Source: Pseudomonas sp. PDM18 (lineage in GTDB: Bacteria > Pseudomonadota > Gammaproteobacteria > Pseudomonadales > Pseudomonadaceae). Taken from it: 64,000 bases of DNA. Shown here piece by piece: positions 25,689-34,127 of the stretch. The DNA lies in the NCBI RefSeq assembly GCF_014852585.1, contig NZ_JACVBX010000002.1, positions 648,742 through 712,741 on the forward strand, read 5' to 3'. Position numbers and translations under genes: made by a program. The notes under the pieces were generated by a model that was not told the origin of the DNA, searched no databases, and worked only from the letters and a program-made list of their open reading frames with translations. Every line of letters begins with the position of its first letter. Within the stretch, counting starts at the first letter, position 1.

Positions 25689-25980
25689 GGGTCCTGCTTG
25701 CAACCTGCCTTAGATGAAGCCGTTACTTTATCTTCTACTTCTTATAACCATAAATATCCAAATCGCATGAGTTCATAACCCGTAACGCCCGTGCCAGAGC
25801 GATTTGAGTGAATTTCCCCGTTCTCGCCTCCTGCTGGCGTGACTCCAGCTTGCCGACGGGTCTTTTATTCCATGCGATTATAAAAACCAGTGAAATTCAT
25901 ATTGGTATATACCAAATACTCTCCCCTTCAATACGCTCCATCGCAGTCGCCGGCCGCTGGCCGTATCGGAGAAAGGTTTC
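25689..25980. promoter_or_regulatory. divergent regulatory region between sfnR and the THI5-like operon
   Basis: 292 bp, strikingly AT-rich for this genome. It contains the decamer GTTATAAGAA (minus strand, 25739-25748), shared with the region upstream of 36172, and a perfect palindrome TTGGTATATACCAA at 25902-25915. CysB control is likely from context (sulfur genes); no consensus sigma54 element is present. Confidence 0.5.
25902..25915. promoter_or_regulatory. 14-bp palindromic operator candidate
   Basis: TTGGTATATACCAA is a perfect palindrome 66 bp before the ATG at 25981. Symmetric TGGTATATACCA-type sites suit GntR-family regulators; the GntR/UTRA protein at 31809-32546 ends the same gene run, so autoregulation is plausible. 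Confidence 0.45.
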
Positions 25981-26901
25981 ATGTTTGCCTTGCGGGTCAT
26001 GCTCGAATACTTCCATCCCTGGCCCAATTCGGCCGGTTTCTACCTCGCCCGTGAACGCGGCTGGTACCGCGACGCGGAGCTGGACGTGGAGCTGGTGGTG
26101 CACGATCCCTATCACGGCGACACCCTGGAGCACCTGGCGCGCGGTGCCGCCGCGTTCGGCGTGTTCCCCAGCAACCGTCTGCTGGTGCGCCGCGAGCTGG
26201 GCCAGCCTCTGATCGGTGTGGCCGCGATCAACCATCGCGGCCTGGAGTCGATCCAGACGCTCACCGACAGCGGCATCCGCCGACCCCGTGATCTGCAGGG
26301 CAAGCGCCTCGCGCTGAACCCGACGCCGCGCGGCCTGGCTATGGTGCGCCACCTGGTGTCCCGCGATGGCGGCGATCCGGATGCGGTGGAGCTGGTCGAT
26401 GCCGGCTTCCGCGAACTGCGCCCGGAAGACCTGGCCGCCGGCCTCGCCGATGCCAGCTTCGGCGGCTACTGGGCCTGGGAAGCGCTGCTGCCCAGCCCCA
26501 TCGCCGAAGATCGCCGCGTGGTGCTGCCGGTCGACGAGATCGGCGCACCGCCCTACCACAGCTACCTGCTGGGCGCTCGCGAGGACTGGCTCGACGCAAA
26601 TGCGGACGTGGCGCGGCGTTTTCTCGCCGTCACCGCACGCGGCTTCCTCGCCGCCGCGGCCGAGCCGGAAGCCGCTCTGCCGGTCTACGAGCGCACCATT
26701 CCCTACTTTCCCCGCGAGATGCTGGCAGAATCCCTGCGGCGCATCGCGCCCAGCTGGCTGCATCAGGGCTGCTGGGGCGAACAGCGCGAAGAACTGCTGC
26801 AGCCCTACGCCCAGTGGCTGCATGAATATGGTGTGCTGCGCGACCCGGAAATCTGGCGCGGCGCCACCAGCAATGCCTGGCAAGTGGAGAACCCAGCATG
26901 A
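25981..26901 (+). CDS. THI5/NMT1-like substrate-binding-fold protein without signal peptide
   Basis: 306 residues with the periplasmic-binding-protein type 2 fold (LEYFHPWPNSAGFYLARERGW opening; GKRLALNPTPRGLAM; GGYWAWEALL). The opening resembles ThiY/THI5 pyrimidine-binding proteins. There is no leader: the fold starts at residue 4. No permease or ATPase follows. Instead the gene is coupled (ATGA, 26898-26901) to an APH-fold kinase. It is therefore probably cytoplasmic, acting as a binding protein or as an enzyme like yeast THI5, which uses this fold catalytically. An active-site His/Cys set typical of THI5 cannot be assigned with confidence. Confidence 0.72.
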   Translation: MFALRVMLEYFHPWPNSAGFYLARERGWYRDAELDVELVVHDPYHGDTLEHLARGAAAFGVFPSNRLLVRRELGQPLIGVAAINHRGLESIQTLTDSGIRRPRDLQGKRLALNPTPRGLAMVRHLVSRDGGDPDAVELVDAGFRELRPEDLAAGLADASFGGYWAWEALLPSPIAEDRRVVLPVDEIGAPPYHSYLLGAREDWLDANADVARRFLAVTARGFLAAAAEPEAALPVYERTIPYFPREMLAESLRRIAPSWLHQGCWGEQREELLQPYAQWLHEYGVLRDPEIWRGATSNAWQVENPA

Positions 26902-28040
26902 CCAAACGCCTGAGCCACGGCATGGGCCTGGAAGCGGTGGAAGCCGACTGGCCGGCGCTGACCGAAGCGGAGGTCGCTGCTCTGCTGGCTGACTTCCCGC
27001 AGGGCGCGGAGGCCCGTCTGAGCTGGCACAGCCCCCGGCCATTCTCCGCCGCCGCACTGGTGGAGAACGCCAGCGGCACGCTGTTCGTCAAGCGCCACCA
27101 CCCCAGCGTACGCAACGCTGGCTGGCTGGCAGAAGAACACGCCTTCCTCGATCACCTGGCCCGACGAGGTGCGCCAGTTGCCCGGGTTCTGCGCGATGAC
27201 CAGGGCCGCAGCGCCATCGAACGGGACGGCTGGACCTACGAAGTCCACGAGAAGGCTGAAGGCCTGGACCTGTACCGCGACGCGCTATCCTGGACGCCCT
27301 TCCAGCACAACGCCCACGCCTTCGCCGCCGGCGCCGCGCTGGCCAAACTGCACCGCGCCGCCGAAGGCTTCGACGCCCCCTCGCGCAGCGCGGGCGTGCT
27401 GCTCAGCAACCTGAACCTGTTCGGCGCGGCGGACCCGCTCGCCGCCATCGAGGCGACCTTCCCCCTGGCGCCCGCCCTCGCCGACTATCTGCAGGCGCGC
27501 CCGTGGAAGGAAACTCTGAGCGAGCTGCACCTGCCGCTGCAGCGCACGCTGTTGCCCTACCTGCAGCGCCAGCCCGCACTATGGACCCACAACGACTGGC
27601 ACGCCTCGAACCTCCTGTGGAGCGAGAGCGGCCCGCGGGCACAGGTGGTCTCGGTGCTGGACTTCGGCCTGAGCGACCGCAGTTTCGCGCTGTTCGACCT
27701 GGCCACTGCCATCGAACGCAACCTCGTGCCCTGGCTGGAGCTGGACCAGGGTCGCGCCGCCGAGGCCGATCTCGATGCCCTCGACGCACTGCTCGCTGGC
27801 TACGCGAGCGTTCGCTCGCTGAGCCGCGACGATCTGCTCGCTCTGGCGGCTCTGCTGCCGCTGGTGCATGCGGATTTCGCCTTGTCAGAGGTCATCTATT
27901 TCCACGGCATCCTTGGCTCGGCCGAGAGCGCCTCGCTGGCCTACGACAACTACCTGATCGGCCACACCCGCTGGTTCCTCGGCAGCGAAGGCCAGCGCTT
28001 GCTGAACCATGTGCGCCAACTGGCGGCGAAGGTGGATTGA
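26898..28040 (+). CDS. APH-family small-molecule kinase
   Basis: 380 residues of the aminoglycoside/choline/thiamine-kinase fold. The catalytic loop is HNDWHASNLLW (Asp233) and the metal-binding DFG is at Asp255 (VLDFGLSD). The family phosphorylates small alcohols such as choline, homoserine, thiamine and methylthioribose. The context (THI5-like protein before, rhodanese one base after, TonB receptor and PnuC later) points to a vitamin-like or sulfur-containing alcohol, not antibiotic resistance. A one-base gap separates its stop from the next ATG. Confidence 0.8.
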   Translation: MTKRLSHGMGLEAVEADWPALTEAEVAALLADFPQGAEARLSWHSPRPFSAAALVENASGTLFVKRHHPSVRNAGWLAEEHAFLDHLARRGAPVARVLRDDQGRSAIERDGWTYEVHEKAEGLDLYRDALSWTPFQHNAHAFAAGAALAKLHRAAEGFDAPSRSAGVLLSNLNLFGAADPLAAIEATFPLAPALADYLQARPWKETLSELHLPLQRTLLPYLQRQPALWTHNDWHASNLLWSESGPRAQVVSVLDFGLSDRSFALFDLATAIERNLVPWLELDQGRAAEADLDALDALLAGYASVRSLSRDDLLALAALLPLVHADFALSEVIYFHGILGSAESASLAYDNYLIGHTRWFLGSEGQRLLNHVRQLAAKVD

Positions 28041-28041
28041 G

Positions 28042-28917
28042 ATGAGCGCCCCCCTGATCAGCGCCAATGGGCTCGCCGCCTTGCTGGACGACCCACGCCT
28101 GTGCCTGCTCGACGCCAGCGTCGAACTGGCCGCCCCGCAGTTCGACGGCGACTACCGCGTGCAGAGCGGCCACACCGGTTGGCGCGCCGGGCACATTCGC
28201 GGCGCGCGGCATGCCGACCTGCTGGGCGATCTGGCGGATGCCAGCGCGCCCTTCAGCTTCGCCCTGCCGGAGGCACAAGCGGCACTGGATGCATTGCGGA
28301 AGCTGGGCATCCATGACGATGCGCTGATCGTGATCTACGACCGCAGCGACGGCTTCTGGGCCGCGCGTCTGTGGTGGATGCTGCGCAGCCTGGGCATCGA
28401 TGCGGCGGTACTCGATGGTGGCCTGCGTGCCTGGATCGCCGCCGGTTATCCACTCGACGAAGGCGCGCCGCCCGCGATCAGCAGCGCGGCTCTGTCGGCC
28501 CCGGCGCAGTATCGCGACGGCTTCTGGATCGACCGTCACGACGTCGAGAAGGTCGTGGCCGGCAAAGCGGACGGCACGCTGGTCTGCGCCCTGTCCGCCG
28601 TCTTGTTCGACGGCAGCGCCGTCACCCGTTACGCACGTCGCGGGCACATCCCCGGCAGCAGCAACCTGCCGGCGCGCAGCCTGTTTGACGACGACGGCTG
28701 CTACCGGCGTGGCGCGGCGCTGGACGAAACCCTCGCCGGGCTGCGCCAGGCCGAACCGCCCTTGCTGCTGTACTGCGGCGGCGGCATCTCCGCCGCCGCC
28801 CTCGCCCTGGCGCTGACAATGACCGGGGAAACACGGGTCGCGATCTACGACGGCTCGCTGCAGGAGTGGGCCGCAGAGCCTTCGCTGCCATTGACCACCG
28901 GAGCAGCTCCGGTCTGA
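28042..28917 (+). CDS. two-domain sulfurtransferase (rhodanese / 3-mercaptopyruvate type)
   Basis: 291 residues in two rhodanese domains. The C-terminal domain carries the active-site loop CGGGISA (Cys245); the N-terminal domain ends DDALIVIYDRSDG without a catalytic Cys, as is normal for tandem rhodaneses. The CGSGVT loop of mercaptopyruvate sulfurtransferases is close but not identical. Start at 28042, directly after the kinase stop. It probably moves or releases sulfane sulfur from the compound handled by this operon. Confidence 0.85.
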   Translation: MSAPLISANGLAALLDDPRLCLLDASVELAAPQFDGDYRVQSGHTGWRAGHIRGARHADLLGDLADASAPFSFALPEAQAALDALRKLGIHDDALIVIYDRSDGFWAARLWWMLRSLGIDAAVLDGGLRAWIAAGYPLDEGAPPAISSAALSAPAQYRDGFWIDRHDVEKVVAGKADGTLVCALSAVLFDGSAVTRYARRGHIPGSSNLPARSLFDDDGCYRRGAALDETLAGLRQAEPPLLLYCGGGISAAALALALTMTGETRVAIYDGSLQEWAAEPSLPLTTGAAPV

Positions 28918-29029
28918 CAGCCCGCCCGCGGGCAATCACGTCTTACATCCACGGCCATCCGTTTCGCGCGGGAGGGGCTATGCCCCGCACATTCCCGGCG
29001 CACGCCCCGGCAATATTCAGGAGCGTTCC

Positions 29030-31201
29030 ATGCAGTACCTGCCGCGCCAAGCGCGCACGCGATTTCCCCTCAGCCTGTTGACCCTGGCCGTGCTGCTGGC
29101 CAGCGGCCCCGGTCACGCCGAGGAAGCCACCACCCTGGATACCGTCACGGTGATCGGCCAGGACACAGGAAGCTACGCCAGCGACCGCGCCTCGGTCGGC
29201 GGCTTCGGCGAGGCGCCGCTACTGGACACGCCCGCCTCCATCTCGGTGTTCAACCAGGCGCTGCTCAAGGACCAGCAGGCGCGCCTGCTCAGCGACGTGC
29301 TGAAGAACGACGCCTCCACCGGCGAGGCCTACGCGCCGGTGGGCTACTACGAGAACTTCGAGATCCGCGGCTACTCGCTCAACGCAGCCAGCAGCTACAA
29401 GATCAACGGCCGCACCATCACCGGCGAGCAGAACGTGGCGCTGGAGAACAAGGAACAGGTCGAGGTGCTCAAGGGACTGTCCGGCCTGCAGAGCGGCGTG
29501 TCCGAACCCGGCGGGGTGATCAACTACGTCACCAAGCGGCCGCAGGACGTGCGCTCGGTGACCCTGGGCACCGACGATGAAGGCGGTCGCTACCTGGCCA
29601 CCGACGTCGGCGCCTGGCTCGACTCCGAGCAAACCGTCGGCGTGCGGGTGAACCTCGCCCATGAGGACCTGCGCTCCTACATCGACCATACCGATGGCAA
29701 GCGTGACTTCGCTTCCCTGGCGCTGGACTGGAACCTCTCGCCCAACGCCCTCTGGCAGTTCGACGCCGAATACCAGAACCGTCGCCAGCCCTCGGCGCCG
29801 GGCTACCAACTGCTTGGCGGCAGCAAACTGCCCCACGGCATCGACCCGCGCGACCGCCTCGGCTACCAGAGCTGGGCCGACCCGGTGCGCATCGAATCGC
29901 TCAATCTCAATACGCGCTTCGAGTACCGCTTCGACGACGCCTGGACCGGCACCCTCAGCGCCTCGCGCAGCAAGGTGGTGATCGACGACTACAGCGCCTT
30001 CCCCTGGGGCTGCTACGGCGCCGCCAGTTGTGCCGACTCGGCCGTACCGAACTACTTCAGCCCCGAAGGCGACTACGACCTCTACGACTTCCGCAGCCCG
30101 GACGACACCCGCCGCAACGACGAACTGGAGGCCGCGCTGCACGGCCAGTTCGCCACTGGCTGGCTGCGCCACGAGCTGACCGTCGGCACCTCGGCCTTCC
30201 GCCGCGTGCTGGACAGCCGCCCGGAGCTCAATGAATGGGTCGGCACCGGCAACATCTACACCGGCATCGGCCCCGTGGAGCCCTTCGACGGCGAGCCCGG
30301 TCACAGCTACCGCCACCTCGACAGCCGCCAGTACGGCCTGTTCGCCAGCGACCGCATCAGCCTGAGCGAACAGTGGCAGCTGGTGCTCGGCGGCCGCCAG
30401 GTGCGCCTGGACGAACGCACCTTCGACAGCGACGGCGACACCACCCGCCATACCCAGCGCTCGGAGTTCCTGCCCAATGGCGCGCTGATCTTCAAGCCGC
30501 GCGCGGACATCTCGATCTACGGCAGCTACAGCAAGGGCCTGTCGCTGGGCGGCGAGGCGCCCTGGTTCGCCAGCAACGCCGGCGATACCCTGGCGCCCAC
30601 TTCCTCGCGCCAGGTCGAGTTCGGCATCAAGCAGGAGCTGCCCGGCTTCGACTGGAGCGCCGCGCTGTTCCAGATCCACCAGGCCTACCAGTTCGCCCGG
30701 CCCAACGGCGACGGCACCTTCACCTACGTGCAGCAGGGCCAGCAGAAGAACAGCGGGCTGGAGTTGTCCGCCAGTGGCCGGGTAACCTCCGCGCTGCAAT
30801 TGAGCGGCAGCGTCGCGGCCATCCGCTCGCGGGTGGTGGGCAGCGACACGGACGACTACGAAGGCCACCAGGCAATCAACGTCCCGCGCCTGCGCGCCAG
30901 CCTGCAGGCCGACTACGCGCTGGCCGCGGTGCCGGGACTGTCGCTACTTGGCGCGGCGCGCTACAGCGGCGCCAAGTACGCCGACCGCGACGGCGCGGTG
31001 GAGGTCGGCGGCTACACCGTCTACGACGCCGGCGCACGCTTCAGCACACGGATCGGGAACTACCCGACCACGCTGCGGCTGAGTGTCGACAACCTGTTCG
31101 ACAAGCGCTACTGGCGCGATGTCGGTGAATATTTCGGCGACGGCTACCTGTTCCAGGGTGCGCCGCGCACGGCTCGCCTGACGGCGAGCGTCAACTTCTG
31201 A
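29030..31201 (+). CDS. TonB-dependent receptor, FhuA/siderophore-receptor type
   Basis: 723 residues. A signal peptide (ending GPGHAEE) and a TonB box-like DTVTVIG precede the plug (NVALENKEQVEVLKGLSGLQ, EPGGVINYVTKRP). The barrel ends TARLTASVNF. The receptor class mostly binds iron chelates, but the genes around it deal with sulfur and cofactor-like molecules, and PnuC follows 11 bp later, so a vitamin- or nucleoside-like ligand is equally possible. The gap before it (112 bp) shows no Fur box or TPP riboswitch that I can recognise. Confidence 0.88.
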   Translation: MQYLPRQARTRFPLSLLTLAVLLASGPGHAEEATTLDTVTVIGQDTGSYASDRASVGGFGEAPLLDTPASISVFNQALLKDQQARLLSDVLKNDASTGEAYAPVGYYENFEIRGYSLNAASSYKINGRTITGEQNVALENKEQVEVLKGLSGLQSGVSEPGGVINYVTKRPQDVRSVTLGTDDEGGRYLATDVGAWLDSEQTVGVRVNLAHEDLRSYIDHTDGKRDFASLALDWNLSPNALWQFDAEYQNRRQPSAPGYQLLGGSKLPHGIDPRDRLGYQSWADPVRIESLNLNTRFEYRFDDAWTGTLSASRSKVVIDDYSAFPWGCYGAASCADSAVPNYFSPEGDYDLYDFRSPDDTRRNDELEAALHGQFATGWLRHELTVGTSAFRRVLDSRPELNEWVGTGNIYTGIGPVEPFDGEPGHSYRHLDSRQYGLFASDRISLSEQWQLVLGGRQVRLDERTFDSDGDTTRHTQRSEFLPNGALIFKPRADISIYGSYSKGLSLGGEAPWFASNAGDTLAPTSSRQVEFGIKQELPGFDWSAALFQIHQAYQFARPNGDGTFTYVQQGQQKNSGLELSASGRVTSALQLSGSVAAIRSRVVGSDTDDYEGHQAINVPRLRASLQADYALAAVPGLSLLGAARYSGAKYADRDGAVEVGGYTVYDAGARFSTRIGNYPTTLRLSVDNLFDKRYWRDVGEYFGDGYLFQGAPRTARLTASVNF

Positions 31202-31212
31202 GGTAAGCGCGT

Positions 31213-31800
31213 ATGTCTACTCTGGAAATCATCGCGGTGATCGTCAACGTGCTCGGCGTCTGGCTCACCGCCCGGCGCATCCGCTGGTGCTGGCCGGTGA
31301 ACGTGGTGGCGGTGCTGCTCTACGCGTGGATCTTCTTCAGCGTGAAGCTCTATTCCGACATGCTCCTGCAACTGGTCTTCGTGGTGCTGCAGTTCTACGG
31401 CTGGTGGCAATGGAGCCAGGGCGGCAGCGACCACGGCAAGGTGCGCGTCGAACGCCTGCCCTCCTCCACCGCCATTTCCAGTTGCCTAGCCGGCGCAGTC
31501 GGCGCCTTGGCCCTGGGCTGGGCGATGCACACCCACACCGACGCGGCCCTGCCCTGGCTGGACGCCGCGCTCACCGCCTTCAGCCTGGTGGCGAGCTTCT
31601 GGGCCGCACGCAAGTACGTCGCCAGCTGGTGGCTGTGGATCATCCTCGACGTGGTCTACACCGGGGTGTTCCTCTACAAGTCGCTGTACCTCACCGCCGG
31701 GCTCTACGCCGGCTTCGTGGTGCTGGCGATCTACGGCCTGCTGGCGTGGCGGCGTGAGCTGCATGACGAACCTCCGGCACTCGCGGCCGGCCATTCCTGA
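31213..31800 (+). CDS. pnuC: PnuC-family transporter
   Basis: 195 residues with about seven membrane helices and the PnuC signature regions WLTARRIRWCWPVNVVAVLLY and FYGWWQWSQGG. PnuC proteins carry nicotinamide riboside, and relatives (PnuT, PnuX) carry thiamine or riboflavin, by facilitated diffusion with trapping through phosphorylation. The APH-fold kinase three genes upstream could be the trapping enzyme. It lies between a TonB receptor and a GntR regulator, an arrangement that forms a full outer-to-inner membrane uptake route. Confidence 0.85.
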   Translation: MSTLEIIAVIVNVLGVWLTARRIRWCWPVNVVAVLLYAWIFFSVKLYSDMLLQLVFVVLQFYGWWQWSQGGSDHGKVRVERLPSSTAISSCLAGAVGALALGWAMHTHTDAALPWLDAALTAFSLVASFWAARKYVASWWLWIILDVVYTGVFLYKSLYLTAGLYAGFVVLAIYGLLAWRRELHDEPPALAAGHS

Positions 31801-31808
31801 GGATCGCC

Positions 31809-32546
31809 ATGCTCTACCAGGCCATCCCGCCGCACTACGCGCGCATCCGCGACCAGCTGGCCGCGGACATCGCCCAGGGCCGCTTCCTCGCCGGCCAGAA
31901 ACTGCCGCCCGAGCGCGACCTCGCCGAGCGCTTCGAGTGCACCCGCGTGACCTTGCGCCAGGCCCTGCAGCAACTGGAAACCGAGGGGCTGATCTACCGC
32001 GAGAACCGCCGCGGCTGGTACCTCAGCCCGCCGCGCATCGACTACGACCCGACACGGCTGGTCAGCTTCATGGACTACGTGCGCCTGCAGGGCCGCGAGC
32101 CCCTCACCGAGTGCCTGAGCGCCGAACGCCGCCGCGCCGGCGCCTGGCTGGCGGCGCGGATGAACCTGCCATCACCGGACGAACCCGTCTTCCGCCTGCA
32201 CCGCCGCCGGCTGATCGACGGCCGCCCGGTGCTGGTGGAGATCAACACCCTGCTCGCCAGCTGGTGCCCGGACCTGCTCGACGCGCGCCTGGATCGCTCA
32301 CTGACGACCGTGCTGCGCGAACGCTTCGGCAAGGTGCAGACGCGCTGCACGCTCAACCTGCGCCTGGGCACGGTCAACGACGACCATGCCGAGTTGCTGC
32401 AACTGGCCTCTGGCGCCAGCAACCTGGTGCTGGAGCGGCTGAACTACGTCGAGGATGGCTTGCTGGTGGAGTTCGACCAGGAATTCTGGCGGCCGGATGC
32501 GGTGTCCGTGGCCGTGCAGGCGGACTTCCCGTCACGGCTGATGTAG
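31809..32546 (+). CDS. GntR-family regulator with UTRA domain
   Basis: 245 residues: winged HTH at the N-terminus (LPPERDLAERFECTRVTLRQALQQL) and a UTRA ligand-binding domain (about 85-240), as in HutC/PhnF/NagR. Last gene of the plus-strand run, 8 bp after pnuC. It probably regulates the TonB receptor/pnuC genes or the whole operon in response to the imported compound. The palindrome at 25902-25915 is a candidate operator. Confidence 0.85.
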   Translation: MLYQAIPPHYARIRDQLAADIAQGRFLAGQKLPPERDLAERFECTRVTLRQALQQLETEGLIYRENRRGWYLSPPRIDYDPTRLVSFMDYVRLQGREPLTECLSAERRRAGAWLAARMNLPSPDEPVFRLHRRRLIDGRPVLVEINTLLASWCPDLLDARLDRSLTTVLRERFGKVQTRCTLNLRLGTVNDDHAELLQLASGASNLVLERLNYVEDGLLVEFDQEFWRPDAVSVAVQADFPSRLM

Positions 32547-32909
32547 CAGGCTGGGCGTTTCTGCTTCTGACGGAATACCCGCAGATTTGAAGGCGCGCAG
32601 TTCTATCCAGGCGCGCGCCCTCTTGCGAGCGCAGCGTGCCTGAAGATTTTCGGCCGGTCGCGTCGAGTCGATGGCAGGTGAGGTTGCCGGCCAGCCTTCG
32701 AATACTGGAAATGCTGCCCCTGACCCGACGGGGCACACCACTTTGCTGCTTTGTCGCGCTGGCAATCCAGGCGTGATCCCGGCAACCCCGCCGTCGGCTG
32801 GACAGTCAGCGGCATGTCACCCTGCAGTTCACTGCGTCTAGCGGATGAAGATCTGGCCGCGCCTGGTCACAGCGAGGCTGTGCTCGCCCTTGCGAAAGCG
32901 ACCCCGCAC
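32547..32909. other. non-coding gap between convergent genes
   Basis: 363 bp between the GntR stop and the SsuA-like stop. I see no convincing gene, RNA or terminator. Base composition is near the genome average. Some short inverted repeats occur, none with a T-tract. Confidence 0.5.
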
Positions 32910-33881
32910 TCAGTTGCTCGCTACGTCCGGCTGCCAGACCGGCACCGCGCGGGCGTCCACCGGCTTGGGCAGCAGGCCCTCGGCGAAGAACGCGTCGGCG
33001 ATGCGCTGTTGCTCGTCGAGGCCGTCGGCGCGCACCGGTTGCACGTCGTAGCTGCGGCGGGCGTTGGCCTGCTCAACAGTGGCGACATCCAGGTTGCCCC
33101 ACAGCGGGCCGAGCACCTTGGCGGCATCGGTCGGGTGTTCCTTCACCCAGCGGCCGGTTTTCTGCAATTCGGCGAAGACCTGCTTGAGCACTTCCGGGTG
33201 CGCTTTGGCATAGGCGGTGGAAGCCAGATAGTAGCGCTGGTAGCTGGCCAGGCCCTTGCCATCCGCGAGTACGCGGGCGTTCTGCTGGCGCTGGGCGCTG
33301 GCGACGTACGGGTCCCAGGTCACCCAGGCATCGACTTTGTGGTTCTCGAAGGCGGCGCGGCCGTCGGCGGGAGTCAGGTACGCCGGCTGGATATCGGAGA
33401 ATTTCAGCCCGGCCTTCTGCAGCGCAGCGATCAGCAGGTAGTGGCTGCCAGCCGCCTTGGTCACCGCCACGCGCTTGCCCTTGAGGTCGGCCAGCGACTT
33501 CAGCGGCGAGTCCTGCGGGACGAGGATCGATTGCGCGGTAGGCGACGGGGTTTCGCGGGCGAAGTAGGTCAGCTGCGCGCCGGCGGCCTGGGCGAACACC
33601 GGGACGGTATCGGCGACGTCGGCGGACAGGTCGACGTTGCCGACGTTGAGCGATTCGAGCAGCGGCAGGCCGCTGGGGAACTCATGCCAGGTGACCTTGA
33701 TGCCCTGCTTGCCCAGCTCTCGCTCCAGGCTGCCCTGCGCCTTGACGATGGTGAGCAGCGTGGAAGACTTCTGGAAGCCGATGCGCAGGGTCTCTTCGGC
33801 GTGCGCGGTCAGGGCACCGAACAGGACGGCGGAGGCGCTCAGGCCTATGGCTAAACGGCGCAGGAAAAGCGGGCGGGACAT
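32910..33881 (-). CDS. SsuA-like sulfonate-binding protein (orphan)
   Basis: 323 residues with a Sec leader (FLRRLAIGLSASAVLFGALTAHA) and the SsuA pattern: LRIGFQKSSTLLTIVKAQG, EFPSGLPLLESLNVGNVD and AWVTWDPY. It should bind aliphatic sulfonates or sulfate esters in the periplasm. No permease or ATPase gene is next to it, so it must share a transporter such as the one at 1-2571 or one outside the window. An AT-rich upstream region suggests its own promoter. Confidence 0.88.
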   Translation of the reverse strand: MSRPLFLRRLAIGLSASAVLFGALTAHAEETLRIGFQKSSTLLTIVKAQGSLERELGKQGIKVTWHEFPSGLPLLESLNVGNVDLSADVADTVPVFAQAAGAQLTYFARETPSPTAQSILVPQDSPLKSLADLKGKRVAVTKAAGSHYLLIAALQKAGLKFSDIQPAYLTPADGRAAFENHKVDAWVTWDPYVASAQRQQNARVLADGKGLASYQRYYLASTAYAKAHPEVLKQVFAELQKTGRWVKEHPTDAAKVLGPLWGNLDVATVEQANARRSYDVQPVRADGLDEQQRIADAFFAEGLLPKPVDARAVPVWQPDVASN

Positions 33882-34127
33882 GGATACGGCTCCTCGGAAA
33901 CGGCGTGGCCGCTCGCTGAGCGAGGGCGGACCACAGGACAGGTCGGATAAGACGGGATGACTCCGGTGGTCCGGTCGCTCGAGATTACAGATATAAAAAA
34001 CAACGAATAAAGAATTTCTGGTTCTTAACTAATGCCGGCGCCGGCACTGCCTGGCCAATACGCAACCCGCGCCAAACGGGACATGGCCCCCTGCACGCGG
34101 GTCGCTTTTGGGTGGTGAGCTCGTTGC
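33882..34127. promoter_or_regulatory. AT-rich promoter region of the SsuA-like gene
   Basis: 246 bp. A pronounced A/T stretch at about 33986-34020 (ATATAAAAAACAACGAATAA) stands out from the GC-rich surroundings and resembles activator (CysB-type) regions of sulfur-starvation promoters. Assignment is by context. Confidence 0.4.

Noticed and set aside
25782..25796. sigma54-like sequence TGGCAC-N5-TTAC on the minus strand before sfnR
   Set aside because: The -12 element lacks the required GC, so I do not call it a promoter, though autoregulation of sfnR remains possible.
25689..29029. TPP riboswitch, expected if the THI5-like operon served thiamine salvage
   Set aside because: No CTGAGA...ACC-type core or thi-box was found in either gap before 25981 or before 29030.
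28918..29029. Fur box before the second TonB receptor
   Set aside because: The gap is GC-rich and shows no GATAAT-type repeats.
29219..30868. Minus-strand open frame of 549 codons opposite the second TonB receptor
   Set aside because: Antisense shadow with repetitive Val/Gly/Ala composition; the plus-strand receptor is unambiguous.
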